DNA of 64,000 bases from Sphingomicrobium marinum (lineage in GTDB: Bacteria; Pseudomonadota; Alphaproteobacteria; Sphingomonadales; Sphingomonadaceae). Position numbers and translations under genes: made by a program. The notes below the pieces were generated by a model. The model made no database searches. It was not told the DNA's origin and worked only from the letters and a program-made list of their open reading frames with translations. The stretch is taken from the NCBI RefSeq assembly GCF_026157105.1, contig NZ_JANPVQ010000001.1, positions 2,039,501-2,103,500 on the forward strand, read 5' to 3'. Within the stretch, counting starts at the first letter, position 1. Each line of letters starts with the position of its first letter. Shown piece after piece: positions 63,416-64,000 of this stretch.

Positions 63416-64000
63416 TTAGGCCATCAGGGCCTTGACCTTGTCAGCAGCAACGCTGGCCTGGTTCGAAACCGGCTGCATCGCATCGCTCTGCAACTTGATC
63501 ATCTTTTCGGTCAGCTTCGAGCTTTCCTGGATCATGTTGTCGAACGCGGTCTGCATGAAATCGGCCTGAAGCTGGAAGAACTCGGTCGGGCTCTTGGCCT
63601 CGGCGAGCTTCTTGGCAACGTCGGCCTGCTTCTCCATGCCGGTGCGGCCGTCTTCGATCAGCGTACCCGACAGGTCCTTGGTGCCCTGCGCGGCGATACG
63701 GCCCGATTCGACGATCGCTTCGATGTTGGCGCGGGTCAGTTCGGCCAGTTCTTCAGCCGCCTTCTGCGACTTCTTGACGAGCTCTTCCTGGCGAGCCTGG
63801 GCTTCACCGATCATCGCTTCGAACTTTTCCGTGCCCATTTCGAGGCCTTCGGTCCACTTGGCATTGTCAAAATTAAACATGTTAAATCCTTTCTTGGTCG
63901 CCGTCGGCGCTGCCTTTTTCGCGGCAGCCTTTGCCTTGGGCGTAATTTTCTTGGTCGACTTCTTGACCGGCTTGGTGGCCTTGCGAGCCGCCTTCTTGGC
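63416..64000 (-). CDS. Phasin-family protein with lysine-rich N-terminal extension (5' end beyond window)
   Basis: The C-terminal 154 residues are a phasin domain (MFNFDNAKWTEGLEMGTEKF, then amphipathic helices such as FFQLQADFMQTAFDNMIQES). Phasins coat polyhydroxyalkanoate granules. The frame stays open upstream of this Met through 40 more codons to the window edge, reading a Lys/Ala-rich stretch (VKKSTKKITPKAKAAAKKAA). The true start is therefore likely outside the window. AAAGGA just before the internal ATG (63880) could also start a short form. The Lys/Ala domain resembles the DNA-binding part of PhaF, which sits at the C terminus there. Confidence 0.85.
   Translation of the reverse strand, partial: AKKAARKATKPVKKSTKKITPKAKAAAKKAAPTATKKGFNMFNFDNAKWTEGLEMGTEKFEAMIGEAQARQEELVKKSQKAAEELAELTRANIEAIVESGRIAAQGTKDLSGTLIEDGRTGMEKQADVAKKLAEAKSPTEFFQLQADFMQTAFDNMIQESSKLTEKMIKLQSDAMQPVSNQASVAADKVKALMA

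Overview
The window comes from a high-GC alphaproteobacterium, almost certainly a member of the Sphingomonadales. Four things point there: a serine palmitoyltransferase/ACP/ceramide-reductase-type gene set for sphingolipids, a CtrA-associated SciP (DUF1153) regulator, a TonB-dependent-receptor maltose locus laid out like that of Caulobacter and sphingomonads, and lysine/alanine-rich extensions on ribosomal protein L21 and on a phasin. Genes are tightly packed, often with 4-bp ATGA or GTGA overlaps, and several convergent pairs even share stop-codon bases. No rRNA, CRISPR array or intact insertion sequence was seen. The single tRNA found is tRNA-Ser(CGA).

Region by region. 1-10016 is an alpha-glucan/maltose utilisation locus: TonB receptor, tryptophan-halogenase-like flavoprotein, secreted alpha-amylase and alpha-glucosidase (leftward), then a divergent LacI regulator and an SLC45/GPH-type sugar symporter, with two matching LacI-type operator candidates. 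10104-13828 is a phospho-signalling group: a TIR-FHA fusion, a membrane Ser/Thr kinase and a PP2C phosphatase. 13829-17904 holds a TonB-like protein, a thiolase, a VOC protein, a gene-poor stretch at the 3' side of tRNA-Ser, and an SDR. 18019-20946 has an EF-hand protein, an OmpR/EnvZ-type pair and hspQ; 21073-21851 is rplU-rpmA. 22669-23826 is an AT-richer trypsin-like protease gene interrupted by one in-frame TGA.

25373-28824 runs obgE, a CerR-like reductase, an ACP and serine palmitoyltransferase, followed by a hybrid histidine kinase, lptF-lptG, a fatty acid desaturase and a GNAT-fold protein that is a candidate bacterial ceramide synthase. Together these could make and export the sphingolipids that replace LPS in sphingomonads. 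36347-39249 has an SDR, exonuclease III, an A-type Fe-S carrier and an M23 peptidase.

From 39634 on the content is mainly housekeeping: serC-serA, a MAPEG protein, an aldo/keto reductase, a membrane-tethered DsbA-like protein, purA-methyltransferase, a leftward operon (J-domain protein, YihY, FabI, GNAT, DUF1232), pdxH-CDF transporter-PhzF, mnmA, sciP, two small GlsB-like membrane proteins, an RND efflux pair with a strong promoter/operator, DUF445, murA, clpS, and a phasin that runs off the right edge. The best candidates for unexplored biology are the TIR-FHA/kinase/phosphatase group and the link between sphingolipid synthesis and the lptFG genes.
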